Source: DUAG01 sp046756865 (GTDB lineage Bacteria; Nitrospirota; Nitrospiria; SBBL01; JAADHI01). Taken from it: a stretch of 31,057 bases of DNA. This document shows positions 15,337 to 22,887 of the stretch, in pieces; the first letter of the stretch is position 1; each line of letters opens with the position of its first letter. A program made the translations under genes and the position numbers. The stretch covers positions 1 to 31,057 of the forward strand of contig JBHHXE010000008.1 of NCBI GenBank assembly GCA_046756865.1, in the 5' to 3' direction. The notes under the pieces were generated by a model. It was not told the origin of the DNA and ran no database searches. It saw nothing but the letters and a program-made list of their open reading frames with translations.

Positions 15337-16495
15337 AAAAATGCAGGCCGGAGGGTATTCCCGCATGTTGATAGGGGAGCGTCCTTTCAACCACTTCATC
15401 GATAATGATATCCGGCTTTTCCTGTTCGACGTACTTCTTCAAAGAATCGTAATTTAATCGTTCCGATATATATGTAGAACGGTGGAAATATCTTGAGATA
15501 TAAGGGTGCAACGCTGTGAAAAATGAGTCTCTAAATATGACGGCATTCAGCGTTTGCGTTTCGCACACCATTGTATGTGTTTCTGTGTCCTTTGTACGAG
15601 ACGGTTCATTTGTTGGATTGCATCGTCCTTTGAAAAGAGGTTGAGGACTCTCCTCTTTAATATTGTCAATTTTGGCCAGCCCCGCCAAATCGCCTCCACG
15701 AATGGATTGCACTTCGAATTGACCGTCATCCAGTCGCCAGGGGCTTATTTGTCCGGGAAAAAGAGGCTTGATTTTTTTCATAATTTCAAATTGCGCCGCA
15801 TTTGCACCATAGTGGTTCCAGTGCGTGTTACTTTTGTAATAGACTTGATGGGTCTTCTTCTCCTCTAGCAGCGCTGGCCTTAAATCGGCTACAATAACGT
15901 CTGTATGCTCTTGTAAATACTGGGAAAGTTGATCTGTTGAGGATTTTCTGTTTTGTTTTGAGATGTACTCAGGAAACTTATCGAAATAAATAGAGTGTTT
16001 GTTGGGAGCGATCACATAAATATAGGCGATCCCCTTGTTCTTCAGCCAGTTTTTTGTCGTTGTGATGGATTTTGCGAAATTCTCCAGTTCTTGTTCTGAA
16101 AATAGATTGGCGTTTATAGCGTCACCCATCGGGTCGTCAAATCTTTTGTAGCCTGGTTTTATGCTCCCGAGAAACATCCACCCCTCTTTTCCAAAGGTAA
16201 CATCATCTGAAGAGGATCGACCTCTAAGTTTTGTAATGAATTTGAAATACGTTTTGGTCAGCCTCTCACGCAACCCAAAATGATCAGAATAGTAGAGGTT
16301 TATCGCATCCGGATATGCGATAAATTCTTTTACTGAACCTGGAGGTGGGGGGAGTGTGCTAAGGTTCCTTCTTTCCACTCCTGACGATATTTTGTCCTCC
16401 TGAAGGAGTCCAAGGAATAAAGGGATGGATATCGCCAATCCAAAAATTAAGATAAGAATAATTTCGTCAGCCTTATATGGAGTGGGTTTCTTCAA
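15335..16495 (-). CDS. AlgJ/AlgX-like SGNH-fold acetyltransferase-type protein
   Basis: This 386-residue protein has an N-terminal membrane segment (~11-32) and a periplasmic domain of the AlgX/AlgJ SGNH family, which moves acetyl groups onto exported polysaccharides. Family marks are FPD-like YPDAINLYYSDHFGLR (61-76), FGKEGWMFLG (101-110), YVIAPNKHSIYFDKFP (160-175), YYKSNTHWNHYGA (219-231) and IFRDSFF (320-326). The expected triad is Asp/His/Ser. His225 and Ser324 are present, but the Asp of the usual DTHW is Asn223 (NTHW). The start is TTG at 16493-16495, directly after the stop of the AlgI-like gene (16496), with no clear ribosome site, so translation probably depends on coupling. It pairs functionally with the MBOAT protein upstream. 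The acceptor could be an exopolysaccharide, or peptidoglycan as in PatA/PatB pairs; no alginate synthesis genes are in view. Confidence 0.85.
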   Translation of the reverse strand: MKKPTPYKADEIILILIFGLAISIPLFLGLLQEDKISSGVERRNLSTLPPPPGSVKEFIAYPDAINLYYSDHFGLRERLTKTYFKFITKLRGRSSSDDVTFGKEGWMFLGSIKPGYKRFDDPMGDAINANLFSEQELENFAKSITTTKNWLKNKGIAYIYVIAPNKHSIYFDKFPEYISKQNRKSSTDQLSQYLQEHTDVIVADLRPALLEEKKTHQVYYKSNTHWNHYGANAAQFEIMKKIKPLFPGQISPWRLDDGQFEVQSIRGGDLAGLAKIDNIKEESPQPLFKGRCNPTNEPSRTKDTETHTMVCETQTLNAVIFRDSFFTALHPYISRYFHRSTYISERLNYDSLKKYVEQEKPDIIIDEVVERTLPYQHAGIPSGLHF

Positions 16496-17938
16496 TTAAA
16501 ACCGGAAATATATAAAGGGGTTGTAGGTTGAAGAAGCAATCTTCATGATGCTTAGCAGAAGAAGTGCCGATAAGAAAACAAGCCTCGGAGTGTGGCGAAG
16601 TACTGCTATATTGACCACACTGTTTTCAGAGAAACAGGACAGACGGTTTTTTAGCCAGGGGTAGACAGGCATCGAAAATATGAGCCCGATTCCAAAAAGA
16701 TAAATTGATTCGTTTGACGTGACTCTTGCGAATTGGAGAGGTGTTGTCGGCCACTTTGCGATGTTGCCCATCGCGCTGAAGTAGTCTATCGCCTGGGTAA
16801 GGGTTTCTGTTCTAAAGAAAACCCATGAAGCGATGGTGATTAGGATTAGATAAAGATGTTGTATGGGCTTCCATGCCTTATTTAATATAGCGGAAAACCC
16901 CATGTGCTCGCTGGCCAGAAAAAACCCATGAAACAAGCCCCAGATCACAAAATTCCAACTTGCGCCATGCCAAAGGCCGGTTAACAGGAAAACAACGAGT
17001 AAATTACGATACACACGAAGCCTGGAATCCCGGCTTCCCCCCAGAGGGATGTAGACATAATCTCTGAACCAGGTTGATAAGGATATATGCCAGCGCTTCC
17101 AGAATTCTCGCAGGGATTTGGCAATATAAGGGTAGTTAAAGTTTTCGTGAAACCGGAATCCAAACATCCTGCCCAGTCCAATCGCCATATCAGAATATCC
17201 CGAGAAATCAAAGTAAATCTGAAATGTGTATGAAAGGATTCCAATCCAGGACAAAGGCATCGTCAGATCATTACCAGACAAGGAAAATACGTTATCTGCA
17301 ACTTCTCCCAGGGGATTTGCTACCAACATTTTTTTTGCCAATCCCATAATGAAGCGTTGCACTCCACTTGAGACGAGCGATATGGAGTGAGAACGACATG
17401 AGATTTGCGAGGAAACATCGTGATAGCGAACAATCGGACCCGCGATGAGCTGCGGGAAGAGTGAAATATACAGCGCGAGATTGATGATATTGTTCTGCGC
17501 ATGAACTTCTTTCCTGTAAACATCGACGAGATATGAAATGGCCTGGAAGGTGAAGAAAGAAATGCCTAAAGGGAGATGTATGGGTTCTAAGGAGAGAGGT
17601 GAAAAATCAAGCAGCGTCAGGAGCATACTGATATTATCGGCAATGAAGTTTGCGTATTTGAATGAGATTAAAAGGCCAAGATTTACAGAGATTCCAAGGG
17701 CGAGGTATATTTGCTTTTTATGGGCATTTTCTTGCGTACCAAAGATTAATCTTCCGAAGATGTAGTTTGAAATGATCGAGGCAATCATAATGCCAAGATA
17801 AAATACCTCACCCCAGGCATAAAAGAACAAGCTCATCAAAAGCAGGACAATGTTCCTGGATGTATTTGGAGATAAGTAATAGGTCAGCAAGGCAATGGGA
17901 AGGAAGCCAAATAAGAAGATAGGAGCGCTAAAAACCAC
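16496..17938 (-). CDS. algI: AlgI-like MBOAT O-acyltransferase
   Basis: This 480-residue polytopic membrane protein of the membrane-bound O-acyltransferase family should carry acetyl groups across the inner membrane for transfer to a polysaccharide. The first 60 residues (SAPIFLFGFLPIALL, RNIVLLLMSLFFYAWGE) are typical of AlgI. Conserved elements are LPLGISFFTFQAISYLVDVYR (split here at 123-142), FPQLIAGPI, FDFSGYSDMAIGLGRMFGF, FWKRWHISLSTWFRDYVYIPLGGS and GLWHGASWNF. His324 in WHGASW matches the catalytic histidine position of AlgI closely, and His284 is the other conserved one. The start is GTG at 17936-17938, with GAGG (complement of 17946-17949) 7 nt upstream. The next gene begins one base before its stop boundary, forming an acyltransferase pair. 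The symbol reflects the family only: alginate itself is not implied, and PatA-type peptidoglycan O-acetylation is a possible alternative. Confidence 0.9.
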   Translation of the reverse strand: MVFSAPIFLFGFLPIALLTYYLSPNTSRNIVLLLMSLFFYAWGEVFYLGIMIASIISNYIFGRLIFGTQENAHKKQIYLALGISVNLGLLISFKYANFIADNISMLLTLLDFSPLSLEPIHLPLGISFFTFQAISYLVDVYRKEVHAQNNIINLALYISLFPQLIAGPIVRYHDVSSQISCRSHSISLVSSGVQRFIMGLAKKMLVANPLGEVADNVFSLSGNDLTMPLSWIGILSYTFQIYFDFSGYSDMAIGLGRMFGFRFHENFNYPYIAKSLREFWKRWHISLSTWFRDYVYIPLGGSRDSRLRVYRNLLVVFLLTGLWHGASWNFVIWGLFHGFFLASEHMGFSAILNKAWKPIQHLYLILITIASWVFFRTETLTQAIDYFSAMGNIAKWPTTPLQFARVTSNESIYLFGIGLIFSMPVYPWLKNRLSCFSENSVVNIAVLRHTPRLVFLSALLLLSIMKIASSTYNPFIYFRF

Positions 17939-18005
17939 AATAGGTCCTCATGTCATGCCACTCTATGGGGAGAGAACGTCCTTTAGTGTTAAGAAACAGA
18001 AAGAG

Positions 18006-18818
18006 CTAATCTTTTCTGACCACCATCCACATGTTGTCGCTGAAAGGAGGCCGGTCAAATAAATCGAATTGGTGGATGGTGAACCCCACTTTCCTGCACA
18101 GATTCTGCAAAGAGTCCGGCGTAAAGTAATTTACATGATCCGGATACCTGAATCCACACCAGCGTCTTCCCCTGAATACCCTGTTGATGGAGCTGTAATT
18201 CGGCACCTTTATGATCGCAATACCGTGCCGTTTCAATGTTCTGAGGCATTCCTGAAGCAATTGCTTCGGATTGATTTCGTGTTCCAGGAAGGCACTCATT
18301 AAGATTCCTGAAAAGAAATTCGCGTCAAATTCATCCAGGCCGGAGATTGCATCGTTATGGACAATCGCGCCACCCCTTTCTTTTAAGTTTTTATTCCCCG
18401 TTCTGGCCAGGTATTCGGAAATCTCAATCCCAAAGGGCGTATACTTGTGGTCGAGCGTCGCGAGAATCCCTCCGCCCCCGCAGCCGATGTCCAATACTTT
18501 CCCATCGTCCACGTGCCTCTCAAGGAGTCGAAAGAGCTTGTTCCGTTTTAAGACATCCCTTTTGAAAACCTTCAATGCGTCGCTGATCGACTGTTTTAGC
18601 GGTTCTCGCTTCCGCCGAGCAATCTTTTCGACCTCGGATGTTTTTTCCCATGCGGTTTCTTTCACCAGAGATTCGTAAACGGGTGCTATTTCCAGATAGA
18701 CAAATCCGCATCCCATGCAGTTTTTAATTGTCCACCCGTTTTTTGAATATTTGCTAGGGGTTCCGACCCGATTGTCTCTGCTGCAAATCGGGCAAAGGCG
18801 GTGAATTGTTTTGGACAT
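18006..18818 (-). CDS. Class I SAM-dependent methyltransferase with N-terminal zinc ribbon
   Basis: This 270-residue protein starts with two cysteine pairs, CPIC (9-12) and CMGC (34-37), forming a likely small zinc ribbon, and continues with a Rossmann methyltransferase. Motif I is VLDIGCGGGG (108-117), followed by FGIEIS (129-134) for the ribose-binding acid. A later FFSGILMSAFLEHEINPKQLLQECLRTLK region, broken across ~170-198, is typical of the Methyltransf_23 type. Such proteins often occur in polysaccharide loci and methylate sugars or lipids. Placement directly upstream of the AlgI/AlgJ-like pair (67-nt gap) suggests modification of the same glycan, but this is inference. A convincing promoter lies about 120 nt upstream. 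The substrate cannot be told from sequence. Confidence 0.88.
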   Translation of the reverse strand: MSKTIHRLCPICSRDNRVGTPSKYSKNGWTIKNCMGCGFVYLEIAPVYESLVKETAWEKTSEVEKIARRKREPLKQSISDALKVFKRDVLKRNKLFRLLERHVDDGKVLDIGCGGGGILATLDHKYTPFGIEISEYLARTGNKNLKERGGAIVHNDAISGLDEFDANFFSGILMSAFLEHEINPKQLLQECLRTLKRHGIAIIKVPNYSSINRVFRGRRWCGFRYPDHVNYFTPDSLQNLCRKVGFTIHQFDLFDRPPFSDNMWMVVRKD

Positions 18819-19156
18819 ATTTCTCTTAATTGAGGTTCAACGCAAGAATTGGCGGGTCGCTTTTCCTGAGCCGACGATTCCGGGAAAAGGGGGATTCTGT
18901 TCTCTGGAATCAAAAAAAACGATCTCAAACGAAGACATCATACCAAATATTGACCCGACTCTCAAAGCCGGCGTCGTTGAAATGCTGATTCACCCGGATG
19001 TCAATCAGCTCTATTTCCGGCGATTATTTTTGTTGTATACCGGGTAATTCGCCTTAAATCATCCAGAGCGGGCCTCTGTTTTACCTCTATTTTATTCCGC
19101 CTCAAAAGATTTAGAGCATTATTAGGTGAATATTTTTATCTCTGGTGGGTTTTTAC
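18819..19156. other. Divergent intergenic region between methyltransferase and mraZ
   Basis: No convincing gene is seen here. It holds the minus-strand promoter (18937-18965) and leader on the left and an AT-rich stretch (about 19075-19156) leading into the mraZ promoter on the right. A plus-strand frame running to about 19047 includes a GVVEMLIHPDV-like segment but has no ribosome site, and its start lies inside the methyltransferase. It could be a decayed coding remnant, but I cannot name a family. Confidence 0.5.
18937..18965 (-). promoter_or_regulatory. Predicted extended -10 sigma70-type promoter for the methyltransferase/acyltransferase operon
   Basis: On the minus strand TTGAGA (complement of 18960-18965) is 17 nt from TATGAT (complement of 18937-18942), which is preceded by the extended-10 TGG. 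Each box matches consensus at five of six positions. The leader would be about 110 nt and contains a T8 run and a TTTTCC/GGAAAA inverted pair. Confidence 0.5.
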
Positions 19157-19184
19157 TTGACATATTGGGAACTTGGGGTATACT
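19157..19184 (+). promoter_or_regulatory. Predicted sigma70-type promoter of the dcw operon (Pmra)
   Basis: TTGACA (19157-19162, perfect) is followed after 16 nt by TATACT (19179-19184, five of six). The predicted transcript start is near 19191, directly before three 10-bp-spaced TGGRN repeats. It drives mraZ and presumably the whole division/cell-wall cluster. Confidence 0.72.
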
Positions 19185-19195
19185 TCGGGAAAAAG

Positions 19196-19220
19196 TGGGA
19201 TAAAGTGGGGATTGATGGAG
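19196..19220 (+). promoter_or_regulatory. MraZ operator: three TGGRN repeats at 10-bp spacing
   Basis: TGGGA (19196-19200), TGGGG (19206-19210) and TGGAG (19216-19220) lie exactly 10 bp apart, i.e. TGGGN boxes with 5-nt spacers, as known for MraZ binding sites upstream of mraZ in other bacteria. A fourth, degenerate unit CGGGA (19186-19190) keeps the same register. The boxes lie between the -10 element and the mraZ start, and the last one overlaps the ribosome site GGAGGG (19217-19222), so bound MraZ could block both transcription and translation start. Confidence 0.7.
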
Positions 19221-19228
19221 GGAATCGG

Positions 19229-19672
19229 GTGTTTTTGGGGACATTTCATCATGCCCTGGACTCAAAAGGGCGTTTAAGTATCCCGGTAAAGTTCAGGGAA
19301 ATATTAAACACCGAGTCAAATGGGACGATCATTATGACAACCGATCTTGATCTCTGTCTTGCGGCTTACCCGACGCATGAGTGGCAGTCATTCCTGGAGA
19401 AGGCGAAAAAACTGCCGTCGATGGATAAAGGCGTGAAGCGTTTCTTCCGGTTTTTATTTTCGAGCGCTTCCGAATGTTTACTGGATAAGCAGGGTCGTGT
19501 CCTTATTCCGACGAACCTTCGCGAATATGCCGGATTGAACGGGAATGCGGTTGTCGTTGGTGGTGGAAATAAATTTGAAGTCTGGAATCCGGGAAAATGG
19601 GAGGAGAGCGAGGCCCAGGTTTCTGAGAATGCCTCCCAGATCCAGGACACTCTGGCTGAACTGGGTATGTAA
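19229..19672 (+). CDS. mraZ: Transcriptional regulator MraZ
   Basis: MraZ is a DNA-binding protein of the AbrB/SpoVT fold that represses its own dcw operon. This copy has 147 residues, the usual length. The two half-repeats are visible as GTFHHALDSKGRLSIPVKF (N-terminal half) and ECLLDKQGRVLIPTNLREY (C-terminal half), both with the conserved D..GR..IP core. The start is GTG at 19229, preceded by GGAGGG with 6-nt spacing. The longer frame beginning at 19145 would start upstream of the promoter and is rejected. Three operator repeats overlap the leader just before the start. It is the first gene of the cluster, 62 nt before rsmH. Confidence 0.96.
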   Translation: MFLGTFHHALDSKGRLSIPVKFREILNTESNGTIIMTTDLDLCLAAYPTHEWQSFLEKAKKLPSMDKGVKRFFRFLFSSASECLLDKQGRVLIPTNLREYAGLNGNAVVVGGGNKFEVWNPGKWEESEAQVSENASQIQDTLAELGM

Positions 19673-19673
19673 T

Positions 19674-19691
19674 CGGGGAGGCTTGTCCCCG
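19674..19691 (+). other. Small hairpin between mraZ and rsmH
   Basis: CGGGGA (19674-19679) pairs with TCCCCG (19686-19691) around a 6-nt loop, one base after the mraZ stop. A second weak stem, TAAAT/ATTTA, follows within the 62-nt gap. There is no T-run, so it is more likely an mRNA-processing or stability element, or chance, than a terminator. Confidence 0.3.
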
Positions 19692-19734
19692 GACTAAATG
19701 TGAATATTTAGAGACCCCACCTTTAGAGAAGAAG

Positions 19735-20691
19735 ATGGCAAGCACTGGCCTGGACAAAAATTCGGAAGAAGCGGAGTTGGTTCACCAGCCGGTTCTTGTC
19801 GATGCCGTCCTCGAGGCCCTGGCATGCCAGGGCCTTCCTTCGAAGGTCTATCTTGATTGTACGCTTGGTGCGGGCGGGCATACGGAAGCGATTTTGAACC
19901 GGACGGCCCCGCACGGAAGGGTGATCGCTTTGGACCGTGATAAAGAGATCCTGAAAATCGCAGCAAAACGCTTAAACCGTTATTCTGATCGGCTCATCAT
20001 GCGCCAGGGGTCTTTTTTCGAGATGGGTCAATTGATAGAGGATCTCCAAATAACTGAAGTTGACGGGATACTGTTCGACTTTGGTGTCTCTTCTTTTCAA
20101 TTCGATCAAGCAGAACGTGGATTTTCATTTCAAAAGCCGGGACCACTCGATATGCGGATGGACCGGGAGCAGAAGGAAACCGCAGCGGATTGGGTCAACC
20201 GTCTTTCCCAGGCTGAGTTGGCAGATGTGATCCGGCGATACGGCGAAGATCGCTGGTCCAGGCAAATTTCGTCCGGAATTGTTCGTTATCGGAATGAAAA
20301 AGGAGAAATCCTTCGGACCGAAGAGCTTGAAGGCATTATCTGGAAGGCGGTTCCCTCGAGATTTCGGCACGGGAGAATTCATCCGGCCACCCGGACATTT
20401 CAGGCCTTGCGGATCATTGTAAATCAAGAACTGGAGCAGATTGAATCAGGATTGGCCCAAGCCATGTCTCTCATGGCCATCGGGGGAAGATTGACTGTGA
20501 TTTCCTTCCATTCTTTGGAGGATCGGTGCGTAAAGCAAACCTTTAAAAGGGCCGCTTCTAAGGGACTGTCCGGCGGGGAAAAGCGGTTCATCAATCTTTA
20601 TAAAAAGCCGCTTGTCGCCGGACCGAAAGAGATTTCCCAGAACCCTCGGGCAAGAAGCGCGAAGTTGCGGTGCCTGGAGCGCGCAGCATGA
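19735..20691 (+). CDS. rsmH: 16S rRNA m4C1402 methyltransferase RsmH (MraW)
   Basis: RsmH adds the N4-methyl group to C1402 in the decoding centre of 16S rRNA using AdoMet. The 318-residue length is usual. Motifs are the N-terminal HQPVLVDAVL (17-26), the AdoMet loop LDCTLGAGGHTEA (40-52), VIALDRD (63-69), GILFDFGVSS, the ERGFSF..GPLDMRMD stretch, HPATRTFQALRI and ISFHSLEDR. All are intact. The ATG at 19735 has only a weak purine-rich ribosome site (AGAGAAG), and no better start is nearby. Its last codons overlap ftsL by 4 nt (ATGA at 20688-20691). It is second in the dcw operon. Confidence 0.97.
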   Translation: MASTGLDKNSEEAELVHQPVLVDAVLEALACQGLPSKVYLDCTLGAGGHTEAILNRTAPHGRVIALDRDKEILKIAAKRLNRYSDRLIMRQGSFFEMGQLIEDLQITEVDGILFDFGVSSFQFDQAERGFSFQKPGPLDMRMDREQKETAADWVNRLSQAELADVIRRYGEDRWSRQISSGIVRYRNEKGEILRTEELEGIIWKAVPSRFRHGRIHPATRTFQALRIIVNQELEQIESGLAQAMSLMAIGGRLTVISFHSLEDRCVKQTFKRAASKGLSGGEKRFINLYKKPLVAGPKEISQNPRARSAKLRCLERAA

Positions 20692-21032
20692 AAGATCTTT
20701 TTAATGAGGAAGGGGCTGAAAAGATGTCACGGCTTTTGCTGATTGTCTTAGGGGGAGGGATTTTGGTCCTGTCGATTCTTTCCCTCTGGCAGAGGAACCA
20801 GATGGTTCGCATCGGATATGAGATTGAAAGGCTTCAGGAACAGAAAAAAGAACTGGTCCGAATACGAAAGGAGCTGCTTGCAGAGGCAGAGACCTTGAGT
20901 GCGGTAGATCGGATTGAAGAGATTGCGAGGGAACAGCTTGGCATGAAGGTGCCCCGCCATCAACAGCGTGTTTATGTGGATCAAGATCGAATCACCTCAG
21001 CCCGTATTGATGTAAATCGATCTGTTCGGTAG
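20688..21032 (+). CDS. ftsL: Cell division protein FtsL
   Basis: This short 114-residue bitopic membrane protein has a cytoplasmic tail, a membrane segment (RLLLIVLGGGILVLSILSLW, ~14-33) and a periplasmic coiled coil (IERLQEQKKELVRIRKELL, ~43-61), ending in REQLGMKVP and a polar tail. FtsL forms the FtsQ-L-B complex and helps activate FtsW/FtsI at the septum. The identification rests on size, topology and position between rsmH and ftsI, since the family is poorly conserved. I chose the ATG overlapping the rsmH stop (ATGA), preceded by GGAG. The ATG at 20724, with GGAAGGGG upstream, is a good alternative that would shorten the tail by 12 residues. Confidence 0.85.
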   Translation: MKDLFNEEGAEKMSRLLLIVLGGGILVLSILSLWQRNQMVRIGYEIERLQEQKKELVRIRKELLAEAETLSAVDRIEEIAREQLGMKVPRHQQRVYVDQDRITSARIDVNRSVR

Positions 21033-21057
21033 CAACCACGGCCAAAGGTCTTTGATT

Positions 21058-22887
21058 ATGGTAAAACGAGCGGCCCATCAGTCAAATCGGTATCATTTTT
21101 TCTTTGTGACCGCGCTTTTTACCATTGGGTTTTTTATCGTCTTTCTGCGCTTGATTGTTGTTCAGGGAGTTCAGCACGATACCTGGCTGAAGCGGGCGGA
21201 GCGCGCGCATGAAAAAAATGTGCAGATTGATGCGGAACGTGGGTCGATTTACGACCGGACCGGCCGGACCCTTGCCATGAATGTAGAACTCCCTTCTGTT
21301 TATGCCGTTCCCAGGGCCATCTCTCACCCATCTTCCATCTCCCGAAAATTGGCGCCTCTCCTTGGCATGAGCCCAAAAATTCTCTACAAGAAACTCGCGA
21401 ACAAGAAGCGTTTCACCTGGTTGTTCCGGAAGATTGACCCGGCGAAGGCAGAAAAGATCAGAGCGTTGAAAATCAAGGGCATTGGATTTGTGACAGAAAG
21501 CCAGCGGGTTTATCCGAAGCGGTCCCTCTTTGGGCATGTTCTGGGTTTTGCAGGCCTGGATAATCACGGCCTGGAAGGACTTGAGCTAAAGTATGATTCA
21601 ATGCTCCGGGGAGAAACCGGATGGTTGGTGGTCGAGCGTGATGCCTTTGGAAAGTCGGTTTTTCTAAAGGGGCTTGACTATATTGTGCCGTCGAGAGGGA
21701 AGGATCTCCATCTCACGGTCGATGAGGTGATCCAGCACATCAGTGAGCGGGAACTTGGGCGTATGGTGGAGAAAACAGGCGCAAAAGGAGGAACGGTTAT
21801 CGTCATGGACCCTTGGACTGGAGAGATACTATCGATGGTGGATACACCCAGATTCAATCCAAATACTGTAGGGAAACATCGGCCTTCCGAGTGGCGGAAC
21901 AAGGCAATCACGGACATCTATGAGCCGGGGTCTACATTCAAGATTGTGACCGCATCTGCCGTCATTGAAGAGAAGCTGATCGAAGCGGATGAGATGATTG
22001 ATTGTGAGGAGGGAAGGTATGCGGTTAAGGGTACCATGATTCACGACCATGAAGCCATGGGAATGGTCCCCTTCCACCAGGTGATTGCAAAATCGTCCAA
22101 TGTTTGTACGGTAAAAGTGGCAGAGATTCTGGGGGAAACACGGCTGGCGGACTATATCAGGGCATTTGGCTTCGGGGAGCGCCTTGGGGTCGACCTTGTA
22201 GGGGAATCTCCCGGCTTGCTGCGGAAGAAGGAGCGGTGGTCAAGGCGTTCTCTAGCCTCTCTGTCTATCGGTCAGGAGATCGGCGTGACCCCACTGCAAA
22301 TGGTTTCTGCGGCATCAGTTGTCGCAAATGGCGGCTGGCTGATGACACCGCATCTGGTCAAATCGATCGAGCAGGATGAAGGCATCCGATCTGCTCCGTC
22401 TCTGATTAAGCGAAGGGTGATTTCCGAGGGGACGGCAAAAGAGATGGTTCAGATCCTCAAAGGTGTTGTATCCGGATCGGGGACCGCGCAACTGGCTGAG
22501 ATTCCCGGTTACCGTGTTGCCGGGAAGACCGGAACGGCCCAGAAGTATGATCGGGAGACGGGGCGGTATTCTCTCGATAAATATGTGAGTTCATTTGTCG
22601 GATTTGTCCCGGCAGAAGATCCGGTCATCACAATCCTCGTCGTCGTCGACGAACCGGAAGGTGAGGCCTGGGGAGGGACAGTTGCGGCGCCGGTATTCTC
22701 CGCCATTGGGAAAGAAGTCCTCCATTATCTGAAAGTGTATCCCCGGGGAGAGATGGAGGATGAATACTTCGAGGTCAAAGATAAATTGATACCGGATGGG
22801 GATCATCTCCTTCCTGTCGTTTATAAGAAGGGCCTAGGTGACGATATGCCGGAAAACTTGTCTCGTGTGCGGGGTCCGCTTTGGTGA
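21058..22887 (+). CDS. ftsI: Septal peptidoglycan transpeptidase FtsI (PBP3, class B)
   Basis: This 609-residue class B penicillin-binding protein cross-links septal peptidoglycan. It has a short cytoplasmic tail, a membrane anchor (HFFFVTALFTIGFFIVFL, ~13-30) and a pedestal with ERGSIYDRTGRTLA. The transpeptidase domain carries all three catalytic motifs: STFK (292-295, nucleophile Ser292), SSN (346-348) and KTGT (490-493). There are no PASTA repeats, as expected for a division enzyme of a Gram-negative. The ATG at 21058 has AAGG 9 nt upstream; the TTG six bases earlier would be too close to it. It follows ftsL by 25 nt and its stop overlaps the murE start. Its partner glycosyltransferase FtsW is in the same operon. 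Confidence 0.96.
   Translation: MVKRAAHQSNRYHFFFVTALFTIGFFIVFLRLIVVQGVQHDTWLKRAERAHEKNVQIDAERGSIYDRTGRTLAMNVELPSVYAVPRAISHPSSISRKLAPLLGMSPKILYKKLANKKRFTWLFRKIDPAKAEKIRALKIKGIGFVTESQRVYPKRSLFGHVLGFAGLDNHGLEGLELKYDSMLRGETGWLVVERDAFGKSVFLKGLDYIVPSRGKDLHLTVDEVIQHISERELGRMVEKTGAKGGTVIVMDPWTGEILSMVDTPRFNPNTVGKHRPSEWRNKAITDIYEPGSTFKIVTASAVIEEKLIEADEMIDCEEGRYAVKGTMIHDHEAMGMVPFHQVIAKSSNVCTVKVAEILGETRLADYIRAFGFGERLGVDLVGESPGLLRKKERWSRRSLASLSIGQEIGVTPLQMVSAASVVANGGWLMTPHLVKSIEQDEGIRSAPSLIKRRVISEGTAKEMVQILKGVVSGSGTAQLAEIPGYRVAGKTGTAQKYDRETGRYSLDKYVSSFVGFVPAEDPVITILVVVDEPEGEAWGGTVAAPVFSAIGKEVLHYLKVYPRGEMEDEYFEVKDKLIPDGDHLLPVVYKKGLGDDMPENLSRVRGPLW

Noticed and set aside
18811..19047. Plus-strand frame in the divergent gap before mraZ, including a GVVEMLIHPDV-like stretch
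   Set aside because: The start lies inside the methyltransferase, there is no ribosome site, the frame covers a better-supported minus-strand promoter, and no family could be named; at most a decayed remnant.
19145..19228. N-terminal extension of mraZ from an ATG at 19145
   Set aside because: This would place the start upstream of the promoter and across the operator repeats; the GTG at 19229 with a strong ribosome site gives the normal MraZ N-terminus.
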